DNA of 29,991 nucleotides from JAABRU01 sp050180235 (GCA_050180235.1 JBFXEJ010000080.1:1-29991), one strand, 5' to 3'. Shown: positions 7,225 to 17,266, counted from the stretch's first letter. The notes: generated by a model from the sequence alone, not told the origin. A program made the numbers and translations.

Positions 7225-8811
7225 TCACACCCATACGGCAAAAATCCGCTTGTCATGAAACACAATATCTTCCTGTTTATATTCTCTGTTTTTGCTGAAA
7301 TCATAAATCAGCAGATACCCATCCTTCAGGGAAAACATGTCAAGATAATCGCTCAACTGCTGAAGCCCTTCCTGATGTGCTTTGGGGCCGTACCAGCGTT
7401 TGAGTTCAACCACATACCGTCTGTTTTTGTATGTGATGACAATATCCATGCGGCGTTCATCAGACACATTCGGCTCCTTGAATTCAAATCCTTTGCCGTT
7501 GATAATGGATCTGAGGAAGGAAAGAAACAGAAGACGTCCCTCCCGTTCCAGAAATTTCTGATCTTTGTGTGAATGATGTTCTTTCATGAAAGTCTGGAAT
7601 TTTTGCAAAATCAGTTTTATATCCAGAATATCATTATGAAAAAACACGGATTCTCCCAGCCCCTGAATCTCTTTATACGCTGTTCTGCCCAGTTTCGACA
7701 TCATATGTGCATAAATCCGCTGTTCAAAAATCCGGTTATGAATCCGGCACTGCCCTTCATCTGTTTTTGAAATAATACCATAGAGATACCCCAAACTGAT
7801 AATGGGATCTGAAATGGTAAAAGTCATGGTTCTGCCGTTAATCACCATATTCAGGACAGTATCATAAAGTTCAGCGTTGTTTTCCAAATTCTTTGCCAGA
7901 CTGTCAAACAGGGTTGTAGTATATCCTTCGTTGACAATCATCCGGAAAGCTGCATCCGCATCCGCGACCGACCAGTTTTTATCCTCTCTTGCGGGAACAA
8001 TCTGCTCATCAATGAATTTGCAGAGTTTGCTCACCAGATAAGGATAACCGGAGGTATAATAGTATAATTTCTCCGCAATGGCCGGAATATCCGGCTGAAT
8101 ACCTTTGTCACTGCTGTATTCTTTCAGCATGGTTCCGATTTCATCAGGATTCAGACTCATATCCACAGTAAAATCAGCCGCTATATTCCAGGGACTGTTG
8201 TATTTCCTTTCATCATCAGGCCGTATTTTTGCTTTGAGAGATTTTACATCATGGACTCCGGCCAGGATGACGGACTGAAATGTATGGTCTTTTCCCTCAT
8301 TGCGTTGCAGGTATTTGTTCCGCATCATGCCGAGGAAATCCAGGAAGAGCTGATTGTTCGAACTTTTGTCCACTTCATCAATCAGCAGCACAGGTGATTT
8401 TTCCTGCACCATATCACGGACAAGTTTTGTGATAAAAACGGACAGATCCGGCATCTGTTTTACCGAAGCCGTATGCTTTTCAGTAAAATCAGACAAATCC
8501 GGCAGACCCAGATACTGAAATTCCCTTATGAGCAGATTCAGGAAAGCACAGACAAAGCTTTCCGCATTTTTATACGTGTCTGTATCCAGTTCTTCAAAAC
8601 TGATTTTCAGTGCCAGATAATCCTTCTCCTGATTAAGCTGTTTAGCCAGAATTGAAAGTACGGTTGTTTTGCCGTACTGCCGAGGACGGTTGATTGTGAA
8701 GTATTCCCCCTGTTCCACAAGCCGGACAATCTGACTGATTTTACCGGATATATCAGCCATATAATGCAGGCGGGGTACACACAGCCCGGTATCATTGAAT
8801 TTTTTTCGCAT
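7225..8811 (-). CDS. AAA-ATPase-like protein with C-terminal PD-(D/E)XK nuclease domain, copy 2
   Basis: A 528-residue twin of the gene at 5031-6611, with the same start MRKKFNDTGLCVP and AAGGA upstream. The P-loop NRPRQYGKTT, the Walker B LLIDEVDKS and the nuclease motif MDIVI...VVELKRW are all present. Residues 1 to about 285 and the last 125 residues are nearly identical to copy 1. The stretch between, roughly 286-400, is strongly diverged and contains insertions and deletions. The DNA shows the same pattern, which points to duplication followed by replacement or fast change of the middle module, or to gene conversion of the flanks. The gene lies between the 46-bp array and an inverted copy of the repeat found upstream of copy 1. 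The function is unknown; a DNA-targeting role is inference from the nuclease fold. Confidence 0.85.
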   Translation of the reverse strand: MRKKFNDTGLCVPRLHYMADISGKISQIVRLVEQGEYFTINRPRQYGKTTVLSILAKQLNQEKDYLALKISFEELDTDTYKNAESFVCAFLNLLIREFQYLGLPDLSDFTEKHTASVKQMPDLSVFITKLVRDMVQEKSPVLLIDEVDKSSNNQLFLDFLGMMRNKYLQRNEGKDHTFQSVILAGVHDVKSLKAKIRPDDERKYNSPWNIAADFTVDMSLNPDEIGTMLKEYSSDKGIQPDIPAIAEKLYYYTSGYPYLVSKLCKFIDEQIVPAREDKNWSVADADAAFRMIVNEGYTTTLFDSLAKNLENNAELYDTVLNMVINGRTMTFTISDPIISLGYLYGIISKTDEGQCRIHNRIFEQRIYAHMMSKLGRTAYKEIQGLGESVFFHNDILDIKLILQKFQTFMKEHHSHKDQKFLEREGRLLFLSFLRSIINGKGFEFKEPNVSDERRMDIVITYKNRRYVVELKRWYGPKAHQEGLQQLSDYLDMFSLKDGYLLIYDFSKNREYKQEDIVFHDKRIFAVWV

Positions 8812-8904
8812 ATGGATTGATTCCTTTCTGTTTCAGCGTGAGTTTGACATAAGTATGTTTCCATATATTTTCAGGCATATACCATTACTCAGAAGATTTG
8901 ATGG

Positions 8905-9067
8905 TACAGCCACGAATTGCACGAATTATGGTTTGTGCATTCGTGCAGATTCGTGTTATTCGTGGCTGTTTAAACTATACCGATACTTACATTTTTATAA
9001 ATTCTGCTGATACAAATTTTTCGAATGCGGTATTTTACAACCGGAATGTTTCAAGTAATGGTATAAT
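8905..9067 (+). repeat. Inverted partner of the repeat at 6660-6828
   Basis: Begins with the palindromic CAGCCACGAATTGCACGAAT...ATTCGTGTTATTCGTGGCTG block (about 8908-8969), continues through ATACTTACATTTTTATAA and TTCGAATGCGGTATTTTACA, and ends AAGTAATGGTATAAT. Apart from scattered substitutions it is the reverse complement of 6660-6828. Together the pair bracket the 46-bp array and the second AAA/nuclease gene. Confidence 0.7.
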
Positions 9068-9074
9068 TTTTACG

Positions 9075-9107
9075 AAAAACCGGATTTTTCGGAAAAATCC
9101 GGTTTTT
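9075..9107. terminator. Strong bidirectional hairpin between the P-type ATPase and the AAA/nuclease gene
   Basis: AAAAACCGGATTTTT pairs perfectly with AAAAATCCGGTTTTT around a CGG loop and is followed by T-runs on both strands. It lies 65 bases beyond the stop of the leftward P-type ATPase gene. The same stem with a different loop, and a shared flank containing AATACACGAAAATTTT, occurs inverted at 17267-17299, so it may be a mobile terminator-like repeat. Confidence 0.65.
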
Positions 9108-9171
9108 TTAATACACGAAAATTTTCGGTTGAGTACTTAAAAAGCGCGGGTGATCAAACCCGGTAAAAGCC

Positions 9172-11721
9172 TTAACCTCCCAATACCCGGCGCATGAAAG
9201 GTGTTTTCAGGAATTCCAGGATGAGAATGCAGACAAATCCTGCCAGCAGACAGTATCCAATATCAGCAGACCGCACAAAACAGAACTGGAACAGGGCATG
9301 AAAAAAGGGAAGGGTCATGACCACAATCAGCATGAGTATGGTTGCTCCGCTGATACACCACAGTGCTTTATTGGGCTCTCTGATTGTTGCCAGAATGGAT
9401 CGGGTTTCGGAGCGGTTGGTAAAAATCAGAGCCAGATTGGAAATCACCAAAGTCATAAAGGCCAGCGCACGGGCTGACTGGTCTCCGTGAATGGACAAGG
9501 CCCACCAGTAAATGACAATAACTGCGCCCAGAATGACCATTCCCTGCATCATGCTGATGAGCACGGCCTGTTTTCCGAACAAAGGCTCCCCAATATTACG
9601 GGGCGGCTGCTCCATGCAGTTTTTTTCCGCTTCCTCTGCCTCAAAAACAATGGAGCAGGCCGGATCTATAATAAGCTCAAGAAACACAATGTGAACAGGA
9701 AACAGGGCCAGAGGCCATTCAAAAAGCACGGGTATCAGGGACATGCCTGCAATGGGAATATGCACAGAAAAAATATAGCGCATGGCCTTGCGGAGATTGG
9801 CAAAAATCCTGCGCCCCATTTTCACGGCCTTCACAATGGAAGAAAAATCATCATCCAGCAGCACCAGGGAAGCAGCTTCACGCGCAACATCGGTTCCCCG
9901 TCCGCCCATAGCAATGCCGATATGTGCGGCTTTCAGCGCGGGTGCGTCATTGACTCCGTCTCCGGTCATGGCAACGACTTCTCTGTTTTTCTTCAATGCC
10001 TCCACCAGCCCCAGTTTCTGCGCCGGAACCATTCGGGCGAAGATATTCACTTCCCGCACACGGCGGGCCAGTTCCTCTGTATCCATCTGCGCAAGTTCCG
10101 GGCCTGTGATGCACTCATCCGGATTTTTCAGGCCAAGCTGGAGCGCAATGTTCCGGGCTGTTCCGGGATAATCTCCTGTAATCATAATGGTGCGGATACC
10201 GGCAGTATAACATTCTGCAATGGCTTCTTTCACACCGGGTCGCAGTGGATCAGTCAGTCCCAGCAGTCCCTCAAAGGTGAAATGGAACGCGTGCTGTTCT
10301 CCGGGCAGTCGGCTTTTGCGGAAACGTGCACTGGCCACAGCAATAACGCGGCGTCCCAGACTGCTGAGATCGTCAATGGCCTTCAGCAAATCTTTGGTCT
10401 GTTCCGGGCTGAAATGGCAGAGATCCGCAATGGCCTCAGGCGCGCCTTTGGCAGCAATGATATAATCTTTTCCCTCCGGGGATCGCCAGACGCGGGACAT
10501 TGCCAGCAGTTCCTGTGAAAGGGGATATTCCCTCTGTAAAATCCAGTCTTTATGCAGATGTTCGGTATGTGCCAGTGTGGAGATGCCCAGTTCTTTCATT
10601 GCTTTTTCCATAGGATCAAAGGGATCAGCGGGACTGGCCAGAAGACTGTATTCCACCACTTTGTGAAATTCTTCAGGCAGGGAACTGAGATTGGCACTGA
10701 CTTCCATGAACCTGCCATTGGCATACAAATCACTGACGGTCATGCGGTTCATAGTCAGGGTTCCGGTTTTGTCCACGCACAGCACAGTGGCAGAACCCAG
10801 GGTTTCCACAGCAGGAACCCGCCGTGTCAGCACATTGTGCTGAGAAATGCGCCAGGCTCCGATAGCAAGAAATATGGTAAGTACAACAGGAAATTCCTCC
10901 GGCAGCATGGCCATTGCCAGCGACAGTCCCGCGAGAAACGCGTGGAGCCAGTCTCCGCGTGTGAGACCAAATACCACGACAACAAGAATGCAGAGCATAA
11001 GTCCCATGAAAGCCAGATTGCGCACCAGTTTTGCAGTCTGCTGCTGCAAAGGCGTATCTTCCGGCTCCAGACTGCGAAGTGCTTTGCCGATTTTCCCGAT
11101 TTCGGTTTCCGCTCCCGTGTGCAGAACCTGCGCGATTCCCTGGCCGCCTACAATCAGGGAACCGGAATAGACAAAAGGCTGATCATCTCCGCCCGGTGCT
11201 GCGGTCTGAGGGCTGTTTTCCTTTGATTTGGATTTGCGCACAGGCACGGATTCACCCGTAAGCAGGGATTCATCCGCAGACAGATTCATGCAGTCAAGAA
11301 TCACCGCATCAGCCGGAACACGATCCCCCTCACGCAGCATAAGTATATCCTCCCGCACCACTTCCCTGCCCGGAATGCGCATTTTTTCACCATCCCGGAT
11401 CACCCGTGCAAGGGGACTGGACAAATCCCGCAAAGCCTCCAGCGCGCGTTCGCTTTTGCGTTCCTGATAAAAGGTGATGCCCATGACCACAAAGACAAAT
11501 CCCAGCAGCATCATTGCTTCCTGCACCTCTCCGGACAGCAGGTAAAGAATGCCGCAGGACAGCAGAAGCAGAAACATGGGTTCCCGCACCACTTCCAATG
11601 CAATATGCCAGATCTGCCGTTTCTGGGCAGCAGGCAGTTCGTTGTATCCCTCTTCCACCAGGCGGTCTGCGGCTTCGGCCTGTGAAAGTCCGGGAATGTT
11701 TTCTGCATCTGATGTATTCAT
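9172..11721 (-). CDS. Cation-translocating P-type ATPase (P2, Ca2+-ATPase-like)
   Basis: An 849-residue inner membrane pump starting at an ATG at 11721 with GCAGGA at good spacing; the upstream extension to 11799 lacks one. Features in order: an N-terminal cation-ATPase domain (LSQAEAADRLVEEGYNELP); membrane pair 1-2; actuator domain with TGES (155-158); membrane segment 4 with PEEFP (274-278); phosphorylation site Asp317 in DKTGTLT; a nucleotide-binding domain with KGAPEA; the hinge MTGDGVNDAPALKAAHIGIAMG; and about six C-terminal membrane segments with LELIIDPACSIVFEAE. Architecture and motifs fit Ca2+/Mn2+-exporting P2 ATPases. PEEFP in place of the PEGLP of PMR1-like pumps marks a bacterial subgroup whose ion is uncertain. 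It stands alone, with short flanks and the hairpin downstream. Confidence 0.9.
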   Translation of the reverse strand: MNTSDAENIPGLSQAEAADRLVEEGYNELPAAQKRQIWHIALEVVREPMFLLLLSCGILYLLSGEVQEAMMLLGFVFVVMGITFYQERKSERALEALRDLSSPLARVIRDGEKMRIPGREVVREDILMLREGDRVPADAVILDCMNLSADESLLTGESVPVRKSKSKENSPQTAAPGGDDQPFVYSGSLIVGGQGIAQVLHTGAETEIGKIGKALRSLEPEDTPLQQQTAKLVRNLAFMGLMLCILVVVVFGLTRGDWLHAFLAGLSLAMAMLPEEFPVVLTIFLAIGAWRISQHNVLTRRVPAVETLGSATVLCVDKTGTLTMNRMTVSDLYANGRFMEVSANLSSLPEEFHKVVEYSLLASPADPFDPMEKAMKELGISTLAHTEHLHKDWILQREYPLSQELLAMSRVWRSPEGKDYIIAAKGAPEAIADLCHFSPEQTKDLLKAIDDLSSLGRRVIAVASARFRKSRLPGEQHAFHFTFEGLLGLTDPLRPGVKEAIAECYTAGIRTIMITGDYPGTARNIALQLGLKNPDECITGPELAQMDTEELARRVREVNIFARMVPAQKLGLVEALKKNREVVAMTGDGVNDAPALKAAHIGIAMGGRGTDVAREAASLVLLDDDFSSIVKAVKMGRRIFANLRKAMRYIFSVHIPIAGMSLIPVLFEWPLALFPVHIVFLELIIDPACSIVFEAEEAEKNCMEQPPRNIGEPLFGKQAVLISMMQGMVILGAVIVIYWWALSIHGDQSARALAFMTLVISNLALIFTNRSETRSILATIREPNKALWCISGATILMLIVVMTLPFFHALFQFCFVRSADIGYCLLAGFVCILILEFLKTPFMRRVLGG

Positions 11722-11839
11722 TTGAAGTCCTGCAATTTTGTTTTCAGCCGATTTTTTCCCCGTTCCCGTGCTGACCGTCAATGCCATTACGTTAAGCACG
11801 GAGGAGTGCCAAACTGAAAATTTGACACTCCTTCCTCAG

Positions 11840-14800
11840 TTATCTTGTTCCTGCAACTTTCTGCAAAATAAACACCGCATCTGCCATTTCGGTTTTATTA
11901 TCCTCATTTATATCCGAACCGGGCGCGGGTGTCACGTTTTTTCCGGCCATGAGTTTCAGGACAAGAATGGCATCGGCCAGGGTGACGGTTCCGTCCGCGT
12001 TCACATCACCGGGATCGGCTTTTGTGCCGTCTGACTGGTTCACGGTGAACAGTCTGGGAAGGGACTGGAAATCCTTCAGGTCTTTGGCATAAACGAAAAT
12101 ATTGTAATATCCCTGCTGTGTGAACTCCTCATAACTGTTCTGATAGGTTGCGCCGTCACTCTGTTTCAGCAGTTTTACAGTGGGCAGCACAATGACCGGC
12201 TCTCCCGGAGATACGCACTTTTCCAACGGCGGAATGATTCTGGCCCAGACACGGCTGAGGCCGTTGTCCGCTTTTATGCCGGAAGCGGAAAGCGTTGACG
12301 ATTTCTCCGGACTGGCAATCATTGCCGGATTTGCGAACGCGGTTCCGATTTCCGGAGGATATGTGTCTTCCACGCGTCCTCTGCCGATGATGATGGTTTC
12401 CGGATCACTGCGTCCTGCGGAAAATGTGTCTGGAATTCCGTCTCCGCTCCACTCAATGAGCGGCATCTGCACGGAACCGGTGTTGTTCTTCGCTGTTTTG
12501 AAGGATTCGATCAGATCGGCATTGTGAAAAAGGGAATCAAACAGGCGGAAGGAAAAGGAAAACTCCCCATCATCCAGAAACCAGGCTCTTTGATCCGCAG
12601 TTGCGGAAGTGATGAGAATGCGGTTTTCCCCGGCCAAAGGGGAAAGGAAGGAACCGGACTGGCACGCGTCATAAATCACAATGACTTTGCAGGAAGCTGC
12701 AGATTGCAATGTATCCAGCCAGGAATCCAGCGTTGCTGCGGTGAGATTGTCCGGAGCCGCATTGCTGCCGAACTGAAAACTGCCGTCTCCGCCGGGGCCG
12801 GTCATGTAAATCAGGAGTTCATCTGTATTATTCGCAGCCCAGGTTTTGACAGCGTTTTCAAAATTGGCTTTTGTTGCGTCCGCATCAATGTCATTTTCCC
12901 CGTTGCCGGTCACATCGGCCCAGAGTTTGCGGCTGAGAAAATTGATATTGTCTGCGAAATATCCCTGAAAGGCAAGGGTCTGATATGCTTTGTTCACGCA
13001 TTTTTCCGTGGCATTCCACAGGCTGTTGTCAAAATACGGACCGCTTCCGGCAACGACAATGGCTTTCTTTGTATCCAGGGTAGAAGCGGTGGCAAATGTG
13101 AGAGCATTTTTCAGCACAGATTCAGATACTTTAAGATGATAATCCCCTGCTGCCTGTGCGGGAACTGTCACCTGAAGGGTTGTATCATTCAGTACCGTGA
13201 CCAGTGTGATTGCAGCGGGAGTGCCGCCTTCCGGGTAAATGTAAACCGGGGTTGTGCTGCTGAAATTTGTTCCCCTGACAGTGATGTCAAGCGGGGAACC
13301 TGCTGTTCCGTATGCGGGAAAAACCGACTGTGCCGTTACAGCGGTGGATGTATCCCGGACAGTGACGCGGACAAGGGAAACCTCTTTTGCCTGAAATGCC
13401 GCATATTCACTGACCGTTGACACGATTACCGAGGCCGTCTGATCATTGTCGGGAATGCCGTCATATTCCGGTGTGAGTGTGACTTCTGCTCCGGTATTCC
13501 AGTTGGCACTGTTCAGGGTGACGGAAGCCGGGGAAAGGCTGAATTCTCCGGGGTTGGAACTGTAAAGGCGGAGAGTGACATCACTTCCGGGATCATTATT
13601 CAGCATGATTCTGAATGTTTCGGAAACACCCGCAGTATTCGGATCTGTGGGTTCTTCCAGAACAACATTGGCGGGGCTGGCTTTCAGGAAACTGCCGATG
13701 GTGAAAAGTCCCTGGATTGTGCCTTTGGACGGATCGGACAGATGTTCGATTTTTAACATGCAGTTGAATGAGGGTATGGTGTCAACAGTCCAGTCAAAAC
13801 TGCCGTCATTGGCCGTATCAGAAATAATATTTTGAAATGTTCCGGGTTTTCCGCCAGAATAGGATATGGCAATATTTACATTGCCTGAAATATTCGCTGT
13901 ATCCCAACGTATCGGCATATTGCTGCCGATGTTCCAGAGGGAAGCCTGACGGGGAGAAGTAATATAAATATTTCCCTGTATCCTGTCTTGACCGCAGCGG
14001 ACAGCACGGCATGAGATTGAACTGTCTGTCTTTATTTTTGACATATCGCCAACATCATTTGAAAGATCTGCGTATCGTTTTTCAAATCTCATGGCAAATG
14101 CCTGATTCTCATTAGCAGTAACTGTTGTAGAAGACCAACAGGAATATCCTTCGGAGCCAGGGAGAAAATAAGCCATTTGTGAAGGCTGCATAATGCTTCC
14201 CAATTCTTTTATTGAAGGAAGACGCCAGTTATTATATCCGCCAAGTTTCATTTCACTGCTGCAATAATGCAGAGATTCTTCCCAGATCAGGTTTGTTTCT
14301 GTAGTCTGTTGCCACATCAGACCTGGGTAGTGGGACTGCTCATACTGATTTTTTTAATATATAAATCAATATGTTATTTATAATCAGTATAAGCAGTATC
14401 ATGGATGTATCGTATAACTATTTGTATTTATTATGTATAGACAAAAATCAGTATATTTTTTTAAATATAATAATATCAAATAGTTAATTTTTTGTCAGTA
14501 TGTGCAGACCCACTACCCAGACCTGTATTAATATCGGTAACTGTTCCGTCTCCATTTACTATCATAAAATCTGATAAAAAATTTCCATTAATATGGATAG
14601 CAATAGCAAAAGAATCTTGATCAATAAAAATAAAAGGGTCATAAATAATATAAGATGCATAAGGACCATCGTAACCTGAATCAGAATTTTCGCTAAGAGT
14701 GAAAGTCAGTCTATAATTATGATAGAAGTCAGAAGTAAAATAAATACTACTTGACAAATAATAACCTGAATTCATATTTGAAAAATAAAATGAGTCGAGG

Positions 14801-15270
14801 GATTGGTCTGTCTTGTCCATCATTGTTAATGAACGAAGCGATTCTAAATTCGGTAGTCGCCAGTCGGAAGAACCTCCAAATGATTGCGAATTAAGGGCGT
14901 TGATAAATGTGCTATTATAATAATTATCTGCATCATTAGGATTGTCATAATCCTGAACATCATCTTTATTCTGCTTCACTTCCCATATCAGCCCGGTCAC
15001 ATTGTCCCGCACCATCACCCAAGTTGCAGCGGAATCCGGCAGGTCATTTCCATTGGCATCCAGTTTGGAGTAGGATGGCGGATTGATGGTGTAATTCCCG
15101 TCCTGCCCGTAAAAAGGCTCTCCCGGCTGCGGGCAGGGGATTTCCTTTTCATTGTCATAGCATTTGCTCTGCCCGGTATCCGGTATGGGCCAGGCAAAGG
15201 ACAGACTGTAAGCAAAGAAAAAGAAAAGAACAAAAACCAAAGCCATTGCCAGTTGAACTGATTTTCTCAT
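11840..15270 (-). pseudogene. Secreted caspase/legumain-like protein with Lcl, TIG and dockerin-like domains, split by a 192-bp element
   Basis: Two leftward frames (15270-14476 and 14317-11840) become one 1076-codon gene if the element at 14326-14517 and one copy of its 8-bp duplication are removed; the join reads DINTGLMWQQTT. I start at the ATG at 15270 (GGAAGG upstream), giving a signal peptide. Domains: two DUF1566/Lcl-like modules (WRLPNLESLRSL and WRLPSIKELGSI); a Ser/Thr-rich beta region; a Calx-beta-like segment (VLEEPTD...); an IPT/TIG domain; a C13/C14-like peptidase domain; and two dockerin-like calcium loops at the end (DVNADGTVTLADAILVLK, DINEDNKTEMADAVFILQ). The peptidase Cys is in IYDACQSGSF. 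The usual His position reads TGPGGDG, so the general base appears replaced by Pro. The split leaves a 5' part ending in 14 element-encoded residues. The 3' part has a potential ATG at 14317 but no signal peptide. Confidence 0.85.
14326..14517 (+). mobile_element. 192-bp AT-rich miniature element interrupting the caspase-like gene
   Basis: Begins GGTAGTGGGACTGCTCATAC and ends in the matching inverted sequence (GTATGTGCAGACCCACTACC). It is flanked on both sides by CAGACCTG (14318-14325, 14518-14525). Near-identical elements lie at 29387-29577 (reverse) and 29765-29957. It has no coding capacity. The leftward gene reads into it and stops at 14476. Because the duplication plus element is 200 bp, precise excision would restore the frame. 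Confidence 0.93.
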
Positions 15271-15323
15271 TCCGCACCTTCCTTTTTTGTTTGCTGAATT
15301 GTTTGCTGTGTTTGTCTGAACAC

Positions 15324-15422
15324 TGTCTGAACCGCTGATTAAACTGATTAAACTGATTAAACTGACGGGTGATGAAAAAATCAGGGAAATCAAAAAAATC
15401 AGATGAATCAGCGGTTCAGACA
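15324..15422. repeat. 99-bp inverted-repeat element upstream of the caspase-like gene
   Basis: TGTCTGAACCGCTGATT at the left matches AATCAGCGGTTCAGACA at the right, perfect over 17 bp. The interior begins with a short tandem run of GATTAAACT units. It lies 54 bases upstream of the chosen start of the caspase-like gene, so it may sit in the promoter region. Similar GAACCGCTGATTAA...AATCAGCGGTTC repeats are common intergenic repeats in many bacteria. Confidence 0.75.
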
Positions 15423-15487
15423 ATTTGCCCACCCTGCCTGTTTAATCATCCCTGCTTATATGAAAGCTGAAAAATAATTTTGCATTA

Positions 15488-15622
15488 GGTGATTTCCATT
15501 AAAGATTATGCCGTTTTTCCTAGGGTGGGCACGGCTTTTTGTGCCCACCTTTTCAGCAGGACGGCGGGCACAAAAAGCAGTGCCCACCCTGCAATATGGT
15601 ACATTTTTTCATGTAACTCGCC
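15488..15622 (+). mobile_element. Hairpin miniature element GGTGATTTCC family, copy 1
   Basis: 135 bp between TTA (15485-15487) and TTA (15623-15625). The ends are GGTGATTTCC and a degenerate GTAACTCGCC. The core hairpin is GGGTGGGCACGGCTTTTTGT against its inverted copy, with one arm partly changed. The next bases (about 15625-15662, CTTTGTGAAACTTTGCGTCT...) are another widespread intergenic motif. This and the 15324 repeat fill the 405-base gap between the caspase-like gene and the TolC gene. Confidence 0.85.
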
Positions 15623-15675
15623 TTAACCTTTGTGAAACTTTGCGTCTCTGTGTCTTGGTGGCAGATTGGAAATGC

Positions 15676-17055
15676 TTACTGAAAATTCTCATCAAGGGTT
15701 CCGGCTGCAAGGGCAAGCTGCACGGCAGCCACCCGGTAGTCATGAACAGCCCGGAGATGGTTTGTCCTGGCCTGGTGCAATGCGGTTTCCGAATCCAGCA
15801 AATCTGTAATGGTGAACAGCCCGGAATTGTAGCGGTTCTGCACAATGCGCAGGGATTCTTCAGCCTGTCCGGTTGCGGCCTGTGCCACTTTGATCCGCTC
15901 CCATGCGCTTTGGGCATTGAAAAAAGCCTGCCGGGTCTCTCCGCAGACCTGCTGCTCTGTGGCACGGATCATGGCATTCACCTCTTCCTGGGAAGCCCGT
16001 GCCTCACGGATTCCTGCGGATATGCGCCCTCCGGAATACAGATTGAGGGAAACCAGAGCGCCGATATTGTAATTATCTCCGAAATCATCCCCTTTTTCGG
16101 AATTAAGTTCATAATTCCCCTCCAGACTGACTGAGGGATAATGAGCGGATCGGGCCTTGTTCACTTCTTTATCAGCAATATTTTCCTGGAGTTTCAGATG
16201 AATGAGATCCGGACGCGTTGACAGTGCTTTGGCAATCCAGACATCAAGGGACTCGTCAGGTCCTTTGCCTTTTTCCAGAGGGCTGTTCAGTTCATAACGC
16301 ATATTCCCGTCCACGCCCATAGCCACATTAAGCATACACCGGCTTATATCGGTCTGGCTTTGGGCCTGCAGTCTCTGCTGTTCCAGATCTGCGATATGCA
16401 CCTGTGCGCGGAGCAGATCGCTTTTGACCACAAAACCGCCTTTGAACCGGGATTCCACCATGCTGAAATGGGTTCTGGCTGTTTCCAGCGTCTGCTCCAT
16501 AACCTTCAGGTTTTCATCAGAAAGCAGCACACCCACATAAGACATGATCGTCCGGCCGATCACCTGCTGCCGGACACGATTTGTCATGAAATTCACAGCC
16601 TCATGATTCAGCCTGGCCTGCTGTCTGCCGTACCATGTTCTGCCGCTGTCATACACAGGCCATGATACAGATACGGATGTGGCAAAATTGTCAATGGCAT
16701 CCGGATTATTAAGCCGGCCGGGATCAAAATCCGCTGCCGTGATCCGCTCCTGATTGAGTCTGGTTCCTAATGCCCACATGGGATTGTCGGTATGACTGTA
16801 ACGCTGACTCAGGTAAGCCTGGGGCATGAGGCCCGCGTCTGCCTGTGCGATTTTTTCCTCTGCCCCAGTAATGCGCTTCTGTGCTGCCTCGAGATTCGGA
16901 TTATTGGCAAGAGCGGTTTCCACAGCCTGGGAAATGCTCATTTTCGGATTTTCGGCAGTCTGGGAAACACAGGGAAAAAGGATGTCTGATCCCATAAGAG
17001 AAACAAGCAGGTAAAACAGTTTGCACAAAAAGGTCCGGTCAATGGTCTGCTGCAT
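15676..17055 (-). CDS. TolC-family outer membrane efflux protein
   Basis: 459 residues from an ATG at 17055 preceded by AGGGGGG; an upstream extension to 17100 lacks a site. It has a hydrophobic N-terminal segment that serves as signal peptide, then two OEP repeats. The first opens MSISQAVETALANNPNLEAAQKRI and contains SVSWPVYDSGRTWYGR. The second contains ALSTRPDLIHLKLQENIADKEVNKARSAHYPSVSLEGNY and NLYSGGRISAGIREA, then NRYNSGLFTITDLLDSETALHQAR. These are the internal duplication and the periplasmic coiled-coil hallmarks of TolC trimers that export through the outer membrane with an inner membrane pump. No adaptor or pump gene is adjacent, so its partner is elsewhere. It is bracketed by miniature elements. 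Confidence 0.9.
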   Translation of the reverse strand: MQQTIDRTFLCKLFYLLVSLMGSDILFPCVSQTAENPKMSISQAVETALANNPNLEAAQKRITGAEEKIAQADAGLMPQAYLSQRYSHTDNPMWALGTRLNQERITAADFDPGRLNNPDAIDNFATSVSVSWPVYDSGRTWYGRQQARLNHEAVNFMTNRVRQQVIGRTIMSYVGVLLSDENLKVMEQTLETARTHFSMVESRFKGGFVVKSDLLRAQVHIADLEQQRLQAQSQTDISRCMLNVAMGVDGNMRYELNSPLEKGKGPDESLDVWIAKALSTRPDLIHLKLQENIADKEVNKARSAHYPSVSLEGNYELNSEKGDDFGDNYNIGALVSLNLYSGGRISAGIREARASQEEVNAMIRATEQQVCGETRQAFFNAQSAWERIKVAQAATGQAEESLRIVQNRYNSGLFTITDLLDSETALHQARTNHLRAVHDYRVAAVQLALAAGTLDENFQ

Positions 17056-17266
17056 TTTTCCCCCTTTTCTGATTTTGACAAAATGTCTGTGTGCGGACAA
17101 TCACATGATGTGCAGCTTTTCCCGTAATACCGGAGAACTCCGGTATCCAGAATTTTTGGCCGGATTGCGGTTTGCACCGGAATTGCATAATTTCAACTGG
17201 TTTAAAAAATTGCACATGACGTGACAATCACAGATAAATAGGCAATCAAAAATTTTCGTGTATTCA

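Noticed and set aside
6849..7572. Long open frames through the 46-bp array with FAKNRSAQFLHSSGL-type repeats
   Set aside because: They arise because the unit lacks stops; they cross the assembly gap and run antisense into the AAA/nuclease gene, with no ribosome site.
9487..10518. 343-codon rightward frame over the P-type ATPase
   Set aside because: It is antisense to a full-length ATPase with all motifs; the His/Gln-rich composition is typical of a shadow frame.
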